From Luteibacter sp. (GTDB lineage: Bacteria > Pseudomonadota > Gammaproteobacteria > Xanthomonadales > Rhodanobacteraceae): a DNA stretch of 64,000 nt. The notes beneath the pieces are model-generated. The model searched no databases, was not told where the DNA came from, and saw only the letters and a list, made by a program, of their open reading frames with translations. The stretch spans positions 62,001 through 126,000 of the forward strand of contig NZ_WNDO01000005.1 of assembly GCF_009912395.1 (NCBI RefSeq), written 5' to 3'. The translations under genes were made by a program, and so were the position numbers. Each line of letters opens with the position of its first letter. The first letter of the stretch is position 1. This document shows, piece after piece, positions 8,289 through 17,412 of the stretch.

Positions 8289-9142
8289 ACGGGCTGGACG
8301 ACCTCGCCGCCGCTATCGATGCCGGCGAGCGACAGGTCGCCACGCTCAAGCCCGACAACGAGGCCCGCGTCGTCTTCCAGGGCGCTTTGCCCCATCGTCG
8401 CCGCCCCCTTGCCGTCGTCTACCTGCATGGGTTCACGGCAAGCCAGGCGGAAGGCGCGCCGGCCCATCGTGCCATCGCGGATGCCTGCGACGCCCACCTC
8501 TACCTTGCCCGCCTGCACGGCCACGGCAGCGACGATCCACAGGCCATGGCGGGCATCACGGCAGCGCGCTGGCGCAACGATGCCGCGGCCGCGATGGCCA
8601 TCGGCCTGCGGCTCGGCGAGCGCGTGGTGCTGGTCGGCACCTCGATGGGCGCCTCGCTCGCGCTCGACCTGGCGGCAACGCATGGTGACGCGGTGGCCGC
8701 GACCATCGTCTGGTCACCGGGTATCCGCGTGCACGATCCCGACCAGTTGCGCATGGCGACCACGCTCCAGGGCGCGGTGCCGGCGCAGGGCGAGCGCAGC
8801 GACTTCCAGCGGCGCTACTGGTCGTCGATGATCCATACCGATGGCTATCGAGCCATCGCCCACTTGTTCGAAGAGCGCATGCGTCGCGAGCGCCTGGCCC
8901 GGATCGCCGGCCCTGTCTTCATGGGCGTGTGGGACGGCGGCGAGGGCGATCGCGACACGCTGACCTCGGTGCTCGCGATGCGCGAGGCCTTCGCGTGGCT
9001 GGGCACGCCAGCGCAAGAGCGTGTGCTGGTCGCCTACGACCATGCGGCGCATGTGCTGGCGTCGCCGCAACGATCGCCGGCCGCCGGACGGGTACTGGCC
9101 GATACGCTCGCGTTCCTGCGCAGGATAGACCTTGCCGGCTGA
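8285..9142 (+). CDS. Alpha/beta hydrolase
   Basis: This is a 285-residue soluble esterase/lipase-type hydrolase. The oxyanion-hole motif 'YLHGF' is at residues 46-50. The nucleophile elbow 'GTSMG' carries Ser120. The likely acid is in 'GVWDGGEGD', and the catalytic histidine is near the C-terminus ('AYDHAAHVL'). The start is a TTG at 8285 that overlaps the stop of the hybrid kinase (TTGA), with a GGAGGG ribosome site ten bases upstream. No ATG lies near enough to replace it, so translational coupling is likely. Substrate unknown; the operon with an RpfC-like sensor makes a role in signal processing possible but unproven. Confidence 0.82.
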   Translation: MNGLDDLAAAIDAGERQVATLKPDNEARVVFQGALPHRRRPLAVVYLHGFTASQAEGAPAHRAIADACDAHLYLARLHGHGSDDPQAMAGITAARWRNDAAAAMAIGLRLGERVVLVGTSMGASLALDLAATHGDAVAATIVWSPGIRVHDPDQLRMATTLQGAVPAQGERSDFQRRYWSSMIHTDGYRAIAHLFEERMRRERLARIAGPVFMGVWDGGEGDRDTLTSVLAMREAFAWLGTPAQERVLVAYDHAAHVLASPQRSPAAGRVLADTLAFLRRIDLAG

Positions 9143-9196
9143 GCATTTTTAGCCGCGACGCCGGGCGTCCGGCGGGTTATCGTTGGGCCACACCGT

Positions 9197-12100
9197 ATGG
9201 GAAAGGACATGCGTCACCTGCTGCGCGCGATGGCCAGGTCAGGGATCGTCGGGCTAGCATTGTGGGGCTGGCTGGTGTCCGCGTGGGCGTCCGACAGCCG
9301 TGAGCGCACTATCGACCAGTTCTTCCATACGGCATGGACGGTGCGCGAAGGGGCACCCGGGCAGGTCACGGCGCTGGCCCAGTCGACCGACGGCTATCTC
9401 TGGCTGGGCACCCTCAGCGGCCTGTATCGCTTCGACGGCGTGCGCTTCGAGCGCTACCGCCCGCATGGCAGCGACTTTCTCGCCTCGGCCATTTCCACGC
9501 TGTACGCCCCTCCATCGGGTGGCCTCTGGATCGGCTTCCGCTATGGCGTGATCTCCTACGTCGCGCCCGATGGACGCGCGACGCACTACGCCGCCGGGTC
9601 GGGGCTGCCCACCGCCACGGTCTACGGCATCGCCGGTACGCCGGATGGGCGTATCTGGGCCGCCACGTTCAGCGGCCTGGTGCAACTGGATCATGGCCGC
9701 TGGCATACCGTCAGCCCCGTCATGGGCCTGCATGGCGCGCGTGCCCGCAACCTTGCCGTGGATCGCGAGGGCCGCCTGTGGGTGGCCACCGAACGGGCGC
9801 TGGAGTGGCTGCCCAACGGCGGCCAGCATTTCATCGTCGCCACGACGGATGTCGGGCGGATCAATCGCATTGCCGAGGCACCCGATGGCACGATCTGGGT
9901 GGCGGAAGCGGATGGCGGCGTGCGTCCGGCCTGGGCCGGCGATCGCAACCCCGACGACATGGGACCGGTGCTGCGCCTGTCGTCGGCAGGCTTGCTGTTC
10001 GATCGCGACGGCGCCTTGTGGATGCCGACACTCGGTGACGGGATCCGGCGCGTGCCTTACGTGCGCGACCTGCCTCGCCAGGTCATCGATGCCAGCGGCA
10101 CCGTGGCGCAACGCTTCGTCGAGCACGATGGCCTGTCGTCGGATGCCGCGGATGCGGTGATCCAGGATCGCGAGGGCAACATCTGGATTGGCGGCACGGG
10201 TGGTCTCGATCGGTTTCGGGTCAGTCGCCTCGAGCCCGCACCCACGGTACCGGGCGCCTCGGATTTCGCGATCGTCGCCGCGAAGGGGCATGGCATCTGG
10301 GCCGGCACGAAGAACCGGCCCCTGGCCCGTATCGAGCCATCGCACCTGCAAGCCAGCACGTTCACCAGCGCGATCACCGCCACGTCGCGCGATGCGGATG
10401 GCATCTGGCTGGCGGGACCGGAAGGCGTATGGCGGATCACCGACGCCGATCCGGTGCCGTTCGCCGACCTGCCATCGCCGCAGTACACCGGCGTGCAGGC
10501 GATCGAGAGCGATGGGCACGGCGGCGTGTGGTTGTCCATCAACCGCCCCGGCCTTTACCACTACACCGGTGGACGCTGGACCTTCGATACCTTGCCTGCC
10601 CTGGCTAACGACCCATCGCCCCTGGTCCTGCACCGCGACGGCGCGGACCGCCTGTGGATGGGCTTCGCGCGCAACACGCTGCTCGTACGCGACGGGGCGC
10701 ACGATCGCCTGCTCGGCCCGGCCAACGGCGTGGCGATCGGCAACGTCACCGCCATGCTGGAAGACCATGGCGCCATGTTGCTGGGTGGCGAACTGGGCCT
10801 TGCCGCGGTGGTCGGCCAGGACGTGCGCGACCTGCATACCGATAGCGAACCGCTGCGCGGGATCACCGGCATCGTCCGGGACGGTCGCGGCGATATCTGG
10901 CTGAACAGCGCACAGGGCGTGGGCCGCATCGCGGGCGCCGACATGCGTCGCGCGGTCCGCGAGCCGTCGTACCGCCCCCCCGTGGAGCTGTTCGACTGGC
11001 TCGATGGCCTACCCGGTACGCCGTCGCAATTCCGGCCGTTGCCCAGCGCCGTCGTCGCCGACGACGGCAGGCTCTGGTTCGCGACGACCAGCGGTATCGT
11101 GTCGATCGATCCCACCGACGTGCCGCACAACACCTTGCCGCCGCCGGTGCATATCCAGTCCGTGTCGACCGACATGGGCACCTGGCCCACGATGGTGCCC
11201 GTCCACCTGCCGCCACGCACCGAGCGTCTTCGCATCGCCTATACCGCGACAAGCCTGGGCATGCCCGAGCGCGTGCGCTTCCGCTACCGGCTGGAAGGGC
11301 TGGATACGCGCTGGCGTGACGCAGGGACGGAGCGCGAGGCGATCTACACCGATCCGCCGCCGGGACACTACGTGTTCCGGGTGACGGCCGCCAACGAGGA
11401 TGGCGTATGGAACGAGCAGGGCGCCGAACTGCCCATCGACATCGCGCCAGCGTTCTACGAAGCGTGGTGGTTCGCGCTGTTGTGCGTTATCGCCGCCGTG
11501 GCGGCGCTCGCCGTCGCCTACCTCGCACGCGTGCAGCGGATCAAGGCGAGCCTTCGCGAACGCCTGCAAGAGCGTCACGCCGAACGCGAACGGATTGCCC
11601 GCGACCTGCATGACACCTTGCTGCAAAGCATCCAGGGCCTGTCCATGCGCTTCCAGGCCATCGCCAATCGCGTGCCGGAAGGCGATGTGTTGCGCAACGC
11701 GATGGAGCAGGCGCTGGATCGCGCGGAGGACGTACTGGTGGAGGCGCGCGACCGCGTTCGCGGACTGCGCGCGCATGCGGTGGATTCGCGTGGCCTCACG
11801 ATCGCGTTGCGCGAGCTGGCCTCCGCGTACGCGGAGGAACACACGGTGCCGATCGCCGTCGATGCGCGCATCGATACCTCGGGTATGGATCACGCCGTGC
11901 GCGACGAACTCTATGGCATCGCCCGCGAAGCGCTGCACAACGCCGTCGCGCATGCGGACGCCAGTCGTATCGACGTGGTGCTCGGTGTCGAGGGGCGCGA
12001 TCTCGCCTTGCATGTCTGCGATGATGGGCGCGGCATGGACGAGACGATGTTGCGCGAAGGGCGCGATGGCCACTGGGGCTTGCGAGGTATTCGCGAGCGC

Positions 12101-12241
12101 GCGGTCACCATGGGCGCCGTGCCCTCGATCACCTCGCGCCTGGCGGGCGGCACGGTGGTGACGATACGCGTGCCGATGGAGCGCGCCTTCCCGGGTCGCG
12201 GCCACTGGCTGCGCCGCCGTTTCCGGCGGCGCGAACCCTGA
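9197..12241 (+). CDS. Two-component-propeller sensor histidine kinase (NarL/DesK-type)
   Basis: This is a 1014-residue membrane sensor. A signal peptide (about residues 5-32) is followed by a periplasmic beta-propeller built from two-component regulator propeller repeats (about 35-640, recurring 'DGYLWLGT', 'EGRLWVAT', 'EGNIWIGG'). A Y_Y_Y domain (about 678-740) and one membrane helix (about 756-778) come next. The cytoplasmic HisKA_3 domain has acceptor His805 in 'ARDLHDTLLQ', and the ATPase domain has 'REALHNAVAHA', 'DDGRGMD' and 'WGLRGI'. This family usually phosphorylates a LuxR/NarL-type response regulator, but none is nearby, so it is an orphan here. An alternative start at 9209 removes four residues. 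The stop is four bases from a convergent gene. Confidence 0.92.
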   Translation: MGKDMRHLLRAMARSGIVGLALWGWLVSAWASDSRERTIDQFFHTAWTVREGAPGQVTALAQSTDGYLWLGTLSGLYRFDGVRFERYRPHGSDFLASAISTLYAPPSGGLWIGFRYGVISYVAPDGRATHYAAGSGLPTATVYGIAGTPDGRIWAATFSGLVQLDHGRWHTVSPVMGLHGARARNLAVDREGRLWVATERALEWLPNGGQHFIVATTDVGRINRIAEAPDGTIWVAEADGGVRPAWAGDRNPDDMGPVLRLSSAGLLFDRDGALWMPTLGDGIRRVPYVRDLPRQVIDASGTVAQRFVEHDGLSSDAADAVIQDREGNIWIGGTGGLDRFRVSRLEPAPTVPGASDFAIVAAKGHGIWAGTKNRPLARIEPSHLQASTFTSAITATSRDADGIWLAGPEGVWRITDADPVPFADLPSPQYTGVQAIESDGHGGVWLSINRPGLYHYTGGRWTFDTLPALANDPSPLVLHRDGADRLWMGFARNTLLVRDGAHDRLLGPANGVAIGNVTAMLEDHGAMLLGGELGLAAVVGQDVRDLHTDSEPLRGITGIVRDGRGDIWLNSAQGVGRIAGADMRRAVREPSYRPPVELFDWLDGLPGTPSQFRPLPSAVVADDGRLWFATTSGIVSIDPTDVPHNTLPPPVHIQSVSTDMGTWPTMVPVHLPPRTERLRIAYTATSLGMPERVRFRYRLEGLDTRWRDAGTEREAIYTDPPPGHYVFRVTAANEDGVWNEQGAELPIDIAPAFYEAWWFALLCVIAAVAALAVAYLARVQRIKASLRERLQERHAERERIARDLHDTLLQSIQGLSMRFQAIANRVPEGDVLRNAMEQALDRAEDVLVEARDRVRGLRAHAVDSRGLTIALRELASAYAEEHTVPIAVDARIDTSGMDHAVRDELYGIAREALHNAVAHADASRIDVVLGVEGRDLALHVCDDGRGMDETMLREGRDGHWGLRGIRERAVTMGAVPSITSRLAGGTVVTIRVPMERAFPGRGHWLRRRFRRREP

Positions 12242-12244
12242 AGT

Positions 12245-12505
12245 TCAGCGGCCGCGCGATGCGGCCACCACCTCCGCGAGGTCGGTATCGGCGATCCGGA
12301 AGACCTCGAAGACGCCGAGTTGTTCCATCGCGGGCACCAGCGCGAGCGCGTCTTCCAGCGCAGCAGCGCGCGCGGCGGCGTCGCTGGCCGGGTCGGTGAG
12401 CACCCGCGCGTTCACGATGAAGGCACCGATCGTGCCCTTGCGTACGGTGACGCCGGCGAGCTCGAAGCTGTTCACGTCGTCGGGAAGGATGTCCTGGGGT
12501 TTCAT
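12245..12505 (-). CDS. Small hypothetical protein (86 aa)
   Basis: This soluble 86-residue protein has no export signal. The start at 12505 gives 'MKPQDILPDD' and is preceded on the minus strand by a purine-rich GGAGA site. The frame upstream of this ATG is arginine-rich and overlaps the divergent AraC gene, so I reject the longer version. The sequence 'TVRKGTIGAFIVNARVL' followed by an alanine-rich helix and 'FRIADTDLAEVV' is compact and looks folded. I do not recognise the family. It is divergent from the AraC-type gene, a common arrangement for a regulator and its target, so it may be the regulated gene. Confidence 0.6.
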   Translation of the reverse strand: MKPQDILPDDVNSFELAGVTVRKGTIGAFIVNARVLTDPASDAAARAAALEDALALVPAMEQLGVFEVFRIADTDLAEVVAASRGR

Positions 12506-12614
12506 GGTGGGGAATCTCCGGTGGGGTGGACATAGCGTGACGCGGGCACGCTTGGCTCGCGCCCGTGTTCGCGCCAGACTTCGTCGCGTGCACGCCAATC
12601 CGCCCCCGCCGCTC

Positions 12615-13376
12615 ATGACGCTTCCCGATGCCGCGGGCGGTCACTGGCTGAGCGCGTGGTGGAGCGTCGTGCCGCAGATGCGCGACACCGGCATGCACGC
12701 GCATCCCCACGGACAGGTGTTCGGCACCACGCGCGGCCTGCTGAGCGTGGCCACGCAAGCCGCCCGCTGGCTGATTGGGCCGGGGCAGGCCATCTGGCTT
12801 CCTCCCGGCGTGGCGCATGCGGCCTACTCGCATGGCGAGCTGACCGGATTCAGCCTCTACGTGCTGCCCGGCGAAGGGCGCGAGCTGCCTGGCGAGACTT
12901 TCCTCGCCGAGGTCTCGCCGTTGTTCCTCACCCTCGTCGAGCGGATCGCCCAGTGGGGCGGCGAAGGCGAATGGACGGTGCGGCGCGAACGCCTGGCCGC
13001 CACGTGCTGGGACGAATGAACGGACTTGCCGCGCTCCACGCTGGCCTTGCCCATGCCGGGCGATCCCCGCCTGCGGCGCGTCTGCGACGCGCTGCTGGCC
13101 GAACCCGCCGACCGTCGTCCGCAGGAAGCCTGGGCGGCGCTGGCGACGATGTCCACGCGCAGCTTCGTGCGTCACTTCCAGGCCGACACCGGGATGGATT
13201 TCTCCCGCTGGCGACAGCGTGCGCGCCTGCGTTGGGCGCAGGAGCGGCTGGCGGCTGGGGTGCCGGTGTCGAACGTCGCCGTGGACGCGGGTTACGACAG
13301 CCTCAGCGCCTTCGCGGCCGCGTTCCGCCGGCACGTGGGCCAACCACCGTCGGCCTATGCACGTGCGGTCACATGA
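12615..13376 (+). pseudogene. AraC-family regulator interrupted by an in-frame TGA codon
   Basis: Two parts of one protein lie in the same reading frame. The first is an N-terminal cupin sensor domain ('WWSVVPQMRDTG', 'HAHPHGQVFG', ending 'LAATCWDE'). The second is an AraC C-terminal domain ('LPMPGDPRLRRVCDALL', two helix-turn-helix units, 'AGYDSLSAFAAAFRR..GQPPSAY'). They are separated only by the TGA at 13017-13019; reading through it gives 'CWDE*TDLPRSTLALPMP', and the whole is about 253 codons, the normal length of this subfamily. A single base change or a sequencing error would explain it. Unless the stop is read through, the product is a DNA-binding-less sensor fragment. The start could also be GTG at 12588. 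The last codon overlaps the methyltransferase start. Confidence 0.8.
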
Positions 13377-14206
13377 GCGGGCCGCTGTCGGAAGCGCTGG
13401 CAGATATCGAGGCGGACGACGGATGGCGTCGCGTTGACGCCTTTGACGTGCGCGCGGAACTCGCCGACCGGCTCGACCTGTGGCTGGTGGGGGTGGACGA
13501 TCCTGCCGTCGAGGCGCGGGCACAGCGCATCCTGGACACCATCGCCAGGCTCGACGACGCGCTGTTCGCGCGTCTGCGCGATGAGGTGAGGGCCGGCCGA
13601 GGAAAGGTGGCGCTGGCGCCGTGGCGGGTCGTCGACGAGCCGCGTGGACAGCACTACGACGCGTTCGATGCCTTGCTCGTTGGGGTGCTGGCGCTGGAAG
13701 ACCCGGTGTCGGACGATCCGGTGCCGCCGCCGGACATGGTGTTCTACCAGCCGACGCCAGCCCGCCACATCGTCGATTGCGTCCGTCGCGCCGGCATCGG
13801 CGCCGGCGATGCGGTGCTCGACCTGGGCTCGGGGCTGGGGCACGTGCCGATGCTGGTGAACATCCTTACCGGCGCGCGCGTGACCGGCGTGGAGCGCGAA
13901 CCGGCCTACGTGGCTGCCGCCATGCGGGCGGCCGACGCGCTGGGCTTGGAGGGCGTTCGTTTCGTCCACGCGGACGCACGCGAGGCATCATTCGACGACG
14001 TGGACGTGGTCTACCTGTTCACGCCGTTCATTGGCCGCGTGTTGGCCGAGGTGGTGGCGATGCTGGAGCGGGCGGCTGCACGGCGTCCGTTGCGCATCGT
14101 CACGCTGGGGCCCTGCACCCGGACCTTCGCGCGCCTGCCGTGGCTTGAGGCGGATGGAACGACCGCCACCGATCGGGTGGCGGTGTTTCGGACGCGTGGC
14201 GCCTGA
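13373..14206 (+). CDS. Class I SAM-dependent methyltransferase
   Basis: This is a 277-residue soluble protein. An alpha-helical N-terminal part (residues 1-130) precedes a Rossmann-type methyltransferase core. Motif I is 'VLDLGSGLGHVPML' at about residues 147-160, the acidic residue binding the SAM ribose is in 'VTGVEREP', and motif II is 'VRFVHADARE'. 'DVVYLFTPF' follows at the end of strand 4, so the substrate-binding loop is not of the NPPY type used for amide or DNA-base methylation. The ATG overlaps the stop of the broken AraC gene (ATGA), pointing to co-transcription. The substrate cannot be told from sequence. Confidence 0.75.
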   Translation: MSGPLSEALADIEADDGWRRVDAFDVRAELADRLDLWLVGVDDPAVEARAQRILDTIARLDDALFARLRDEVRAGRGKVALAPWRVVDEPRGQHYDAFDALLVGVLALEDPVSDDPVPPPDMVFYQPTPARHIVDCVRRAGIGAGDAVLDLGSGLGHVPMLVNILTGARVTGVEREPAYVAAAMRAADALGLEGVRFVHADAREASFDDVDVVYLFTPFIGRVLAEVVAMLERAAARRPLRIVTLGPCTRTFARLPWLEADGTTATDRVAVFRTRGA

Positions 14207-14207
14207 T

Positions 14208-14708
14208 TCAGCGAATGCGGCCGCCGTTGAAGTGGCCGGTGCCACCGCCGACGGAGATGCTGACGCCGCCGGTGGGGTGGTCGCAGCTGCCGAAGGCCTG
14301 GCTGACGCTCACCGTGCCCGACTGGTAGTTGCCGCCGAAGCCATGGCTTCCGCTGACCACGCCCGTGCTGACGCTGCCGTGTACCTGCGGCTGGTTGTAC
14401 GTGGCGTCGTCACAGCGGGGCCGGTCGTCGGCTTCCACGACGTTGGCCATGCGGCCGGTCGTGTCGCCGTAGTAGGTGCCGGGTGGGTCCTTCGGCCGCG
14501 ATGGCGTGACGGCCACGCTCTCACCGGGGCGCGCGTCCGAACCGGCGGGTGCGGGCTGGGCGGTCGTGCCGTTGGCCGGCGTGGCGGTCGACGAGGCTGG
14601 GGCCGGCACGTAGTTCGGCGGCAGCTTGAGGTTCAGGGGCTTGGCGTCCTGGGCCCAGGCGCTGGCGGTGGTGGCGACGAATAGGGCGAGGACGAGGATC
14701 GACTTCAT
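14208..14708 (-). CDS. Exported low-complexity protein
   Basis: This 166-residue protein has a clear signal peptide ('MKSILVLALFVATTASAWAQ'). The mature part starts with a proline/alanine/threonine-rich stretch and ends in a glycine/serine-rich region ('GGVSISVGGG'). It contains two cysteines that could pair. The start at 14708 has a GGAG ribosome site; the ATG four codons upstream lacks one. The low-complexity periplasmic or surface character is visible, but I recognise no domain. It is downstream of, and in the same direction as, the ParB-like gene, separated by about 100 bases. Confidence 0.65.
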   Translation of the reverse strand: MKSILVLALFVATTASAWAQDAKPLNLKLPPNYVPAPASSTATPANGTTAQPAPAGSDARPGESVAVTPSRPKDPPGTYYGDTTGRMANVVEADDRPRCDDATYNQPQVHGSVSTGVVSGSHGFGGNYQSGTVSVSQAFGSCDHPTGGVSISVGGGTGHFNGGRIR

Positions 14709-14810
14709 GGGATGCTCCACGGATAGGCCTTCGAACGCTCGAAGGCGCGTCCGGTGTACCGGGCTTGGATCGCCGAAGGACGGCCCAAGTTCCCGGCCGC
14801 CCCTGACACC

Positions 14811-15632
14811 TTACTCCGCCAGCATCTCTTCGGCGTCTTCCGGCGAGCTTTCGCCGAGCCGGGCCTTGAGCGTCTCGATTTCGCGGCGAAGGTTGCGGTT
14901 CTCCGCTTCCAGTTCCTCGACCTGCTCGCGCAGGGCCTTCACCTCGTCGGTGGGCTTTTCGCGCGGCTTGCGGCGCGACTCGCGTACGCGCTTGGCGGCC
15001 TGCTTGAGTTCGCTGTCGCCCGCCGTGGCTGCAGCGCGTTGCTCGTCCTCCGGCAGGCTGGCGACGGCGGCCGCCGCGCTGATCGACAACGAGCCCGACT
15101 TCACCGCAGCCACCACTTCCGGCGCGGCTTCCTTGCGGATCTTTTCGATCATGCCGACCTGGTTGGCGCTGATGCGGGCCTCGCGCGCGATTTCCTTGCG
15201 GCTTTCCGTGGGGTTCGCGCGGGGCGACTTCGGCCTTGCGGGCTCCGCGCCGGTGGTGTCGAAGGGCACGTCGTCGTTCGCGGTGGGTTCGACGGCATCG
15301 GTGGCACGGCGCGTGGCGAGGATCTCGCGCTTGCGCAGGGCCAGCACGCCACGCTGGAAATCGGAGACGCTGCGTCGGCCCAGATGCTGTTCGATCATCC
15401 ACAGGTGAACGTCGTCGATGGACTGGAAACGCTCGTTCTGCACCGTCTTGAACGGGATATCGTGCTTGCGGCAGATGCCGTAGCGATTGTGTCCATCCAC
15501 CAGCGTATCGCCCCACAGCACCAGCGCGTCGCGGCAGCCTTCGGTGAGCAGGCTGCGCTCCAGCGCCTCGTATTCGTCCGCGGTGAGCGGGTCGATGTAG
15601 GCCTTGAGTTCTTCGTTGACGACGATATGCAT
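14811..15632 (-). CDS. ParB/Srx-fold DNA-binding-like protein with C-terminal coiled coil
   Basis: This is a 273-residue protein. The N-terminal 60 residues match the ParB/sulfiredoxin nuclease-like fold ('YIDPLTADEYEALERSLLTEGCRD', then 'VDGHNRYGIC'). A helix-turn-helix-like segment follows ('REARISANQVGMIEKIRKEA', then an alanine-rich helix). The last 60 residues form a heptad-repeat coiled coil ('LREQVEELEAENRNLRREIE'). This type is often annotated as plasmid replication/partition-related, yet no parA, replication origin or plasmid gene is nearby. It therefore more likely acts as a chromosomal DNA-binding or regulatory protein (inference). The start at 15632 is chosen because residues upstream of it are out of character with the family. 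Confidence 0.75.
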   Translation of the reverse strand: MHIVVNEELKAYIDPLTADEYEALERSLLTEGCRDALVLWGDTLVDGHNRYGICRKHDIPFKTVQNERFQSIDDVHLWMIEQHLGRRSVSDFQRGVLALRKREILATRRATDAVEPTANDDVPFDTTGAEPARPKSPRANPTESRKEIAREARISANQVGMIEKIRKEAAPEVVAAVKSGSLSISAAAAVASLPEDEQRAAATAGDSELKQAAKRVRESRRKPREKPTDEVKALREQVEELEAENRNLRREIETLKARLGESSPEDAEEMLAE

Positions 15633-15851
15633 GGGACGCTGCGAGGTGTGACCGGGCGGGGGGCGGCATTCTAGTGGGTGTGGGGTTTCCGTGCAGGTGT
15701 CGGGGCGACTTGCCTTGACGCTCGGGACGCGGCATCGCAAAATTTTACCTGTCGTGGCAGGGGCTTCCACGATTCCACAAGGACACCAGGGCGCGCGAGG
15801 GGCGCGTCCTGAACGCGCTTGCGCTCGGCGCATGACGAGGACCCGCATTCG

Positions 15852-16694
15852 ATGATCAACGCATTCAGGAACCTGGCGATGGCGCTCGCGCTGTCGCTCT
15901 GCGCCGTCGTGGCGCATGCGGACGAGGGCGACGCCTTCCGCAAGCTGCCGTGGCAGGACGGCCCGATCAAGGTGGACGTCGGCGCCAATGCGACGCTGGA
16001 GGTGCCCAAGGGGTATTCCTTCCTGGGCCCGGACGGCACGCGCAAGCTCGAAGAGCTGCTGCACAACCCGCCGGACGATGAATCCACCTACACGTTCGCG
16101 CCCAGCGACGGTTCGTGGCTGGCGTACTTCGCCTATGACGATACCGGCTACGTGAAGGACGACGAGAAGATCGACGCCGACGCCTTGCTGAAGTCCTTCA
16201 AGGATGGCACGGAAGAGGCGAACGAAGAGCGTCGCAAGCGCGGCTGGGAAGCGATCCACGTGGTCGGCTGGAAGAACAGCCCGGTCTACGACACGCAGTT
16301 CAAGACGCTGGCATGGTCGATCCTCGGTCGCGAGGACGGCTCCAAGGAGGACATCGTCAACTACAACACGCGACTGCTTGGCCGCACCGGCGTGATGCGC
16401 GTGCTGCTGGTGGCCGGCTCCGAAGACCTCGAAGCTGCCGTGGCGGATTTCAAGAAGAAGGCCGACGGCTTCGCCTTCAAGCCAGGCCAGACCTATGCCG
16501 ACTTCCGCACGGGCGACCGCGTGGCCGAGTACGGCCTGGGCGCGCTCATCGTGGGTGGCGCGGCGGCCGTGGCGGCGAAGAAGGGACTGTTCGCCGTGAT
16601 CGGCAAGTTCTTCCTTGTCGCGTGGAAGTTCATCCTGATCGGCCTGGCCGCGCTGGGCGGATTCTTCCGACGCATCTTCAGCCGCCGCAGCTGA
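15852..16694 (+). CDS. DUF2167 family membrane protein
   Basis: This is a 280-residue protein with a signal peptide (residues 1-24, ending 'VAHAD'). A large extracytoplasmic domain of the DUF2167 type follows ('GANATLEVPKGYSFL', 'GSWLAYFAYDDTGYVKDDEKIDADALL', 'NSPVYDTQFKTLAWS'). Two hydrophobic segments lie near the C-terminus (about 228-270), with a basic tail ('FFRRIFSRRS'). The family is widespread in Gram-negative bacteria and has no established biochemical function. The ATG at 15852 starts the signal peptide; an earlier in-frame start adds a charged leader. The next gene begins eight bases after the stop, so it probably heads a three-gene operon. Confidence 0.82.
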   Translation: MINAFRNLAMALALSLCAVVAHADEGDAFRKLPWQDGPIKVDVGANATLEVPKGYSFLGPDGTRKLEELLHNPPDDESTYTFAPSDGSWLAYFAYDDTGYVKDDEKIDADALLKSFKDGTEEANEERRKRGWEAIHVVGWKNSPVYDTQFKTLAWSILGREDGSKEDIVNYNTRLLGRTGVMRVLLVAGSEDLEAAVADFKKKADGFAFKPGQTYADFRTGDRVAEYGLGALIVGGAAAVAAKKGLFAVIGKFFLVAWKFILIGLAALGGFFRRIFSRRS

Positions 16695-16701
16695 GACGAC
16701 C

Positions 16702-17412
16702 ATGGCGGAGCATGCGTGGTGGCTGCTGTGCGGTGTCGTAGGGATGTATCTCTACGACGCCGTGCTGCTGCTGTTCCACAACGAGGTGGTGTTCTACGAA
16801 CGCGGCGGACGCTGGTCGTTCTCGATCGGTTCCGATTTCGAACTCGGCGGCCGGCACGTCTATGTGCCGCCGCTGTTTTCCCCGACCGGCGCGATCTTGC
16901 GCCTGCGCTGGTCGACCCGCGTCCCGCCCGGTGTCGCCGTCGCCTTGCGTGGTCTGCGCGCGTGGCGGGTCGCGATGCGCGCCATGGTGCCGAGGACACT
17001 GGCGATCGCCATGCTCTTTGCGGCCATGCCCGCGGCGATGCAGGCGAACGGACTCATCCTGCTGGCCTGGCTCGTCGCCCTGTATGCCAGCATCGTGCTG
17101 GGCGTGGCGAAGCTATGGCGCCTGCATCGCGTTTCGGGACTGGCGCGCAAGGAGGCACTGGCCATCTCGTCGGACGCGCTCCTCTGTGCCCCGTTCGCGC
17201 TCGACATCCTGCGCAAGCAGGGGCTCAAGGCGGCGGATCGCTTCGACGTGGTCTCCACCGCGCATGCCCTGCTCGACGCCGACGAGCGACGCCGGTTGGC
17301 CGAAGCGATCCGGTCCCGGCTGCAAAGGCAAATGGACCTCGAAGAGCCCGATAGCGAACGTCACGTCATGTTGCGAAACTATGCGGACGACATGGCGGGA
17401 GCGTTGGCATGA
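16702..17412 (+). CDS. Hypothetical inner-membrane protein (236 aa)
   Basis: Hydrophobic segments are visible at about residues 5-23, 95-115 and 118-140; the rest is basic and probably cytoplasmic. The region 'RWSFSIGSDFELGGRHVYVPPLFSP' between the first and second segments looks like a folded loop. The C-terminal helical part ('DERRRLAEAIRSRLQRQM') is strongly charged. I do not recognise a family. It lies eight bases after the DUF2167 gene and overlaps the next gene by four bases (ATGA), so the three are likely made together and may form a membrane assembly. Confidence 0.65.
   Translation: MAEHAWWLLCGVVGMYLYDAVLLLFHNEVVFYERGGRWSFSIGSDFELGGRHVYVPPLFSPTGAILRLRWSTRVPPGVAVALRGLRAWRVAMRAMVPRTLAIAMLFAAMPAAMQANGLILLAWLVALYASIVLGVAKLWRLHRVSGLARKEALAISSDALLCAPFALDILRKQGLKAADRFDVVSTAHALLDADERRRLAEAIRSRLQRQMDLEEPDSERHVMLRNYADDMAGALA

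Noticed and set aside
9254..10837. A 527-codon frame antisense to the propeller sensor kinase (and a similar one at 6666-8249 against the hybrid kinase)
   Set aside because: Both are shadows of kinases with complete H, N, G boxes; no ribosome site or domain supports them.
12656..13372. N-terminal extension of the methyltransferase over the AraC gene
   Set aside because: The upstream part is arginine-rich and unlike any domain. The ATG at 13373 overlaps the AraC stop, the expected start for a coupled gene.
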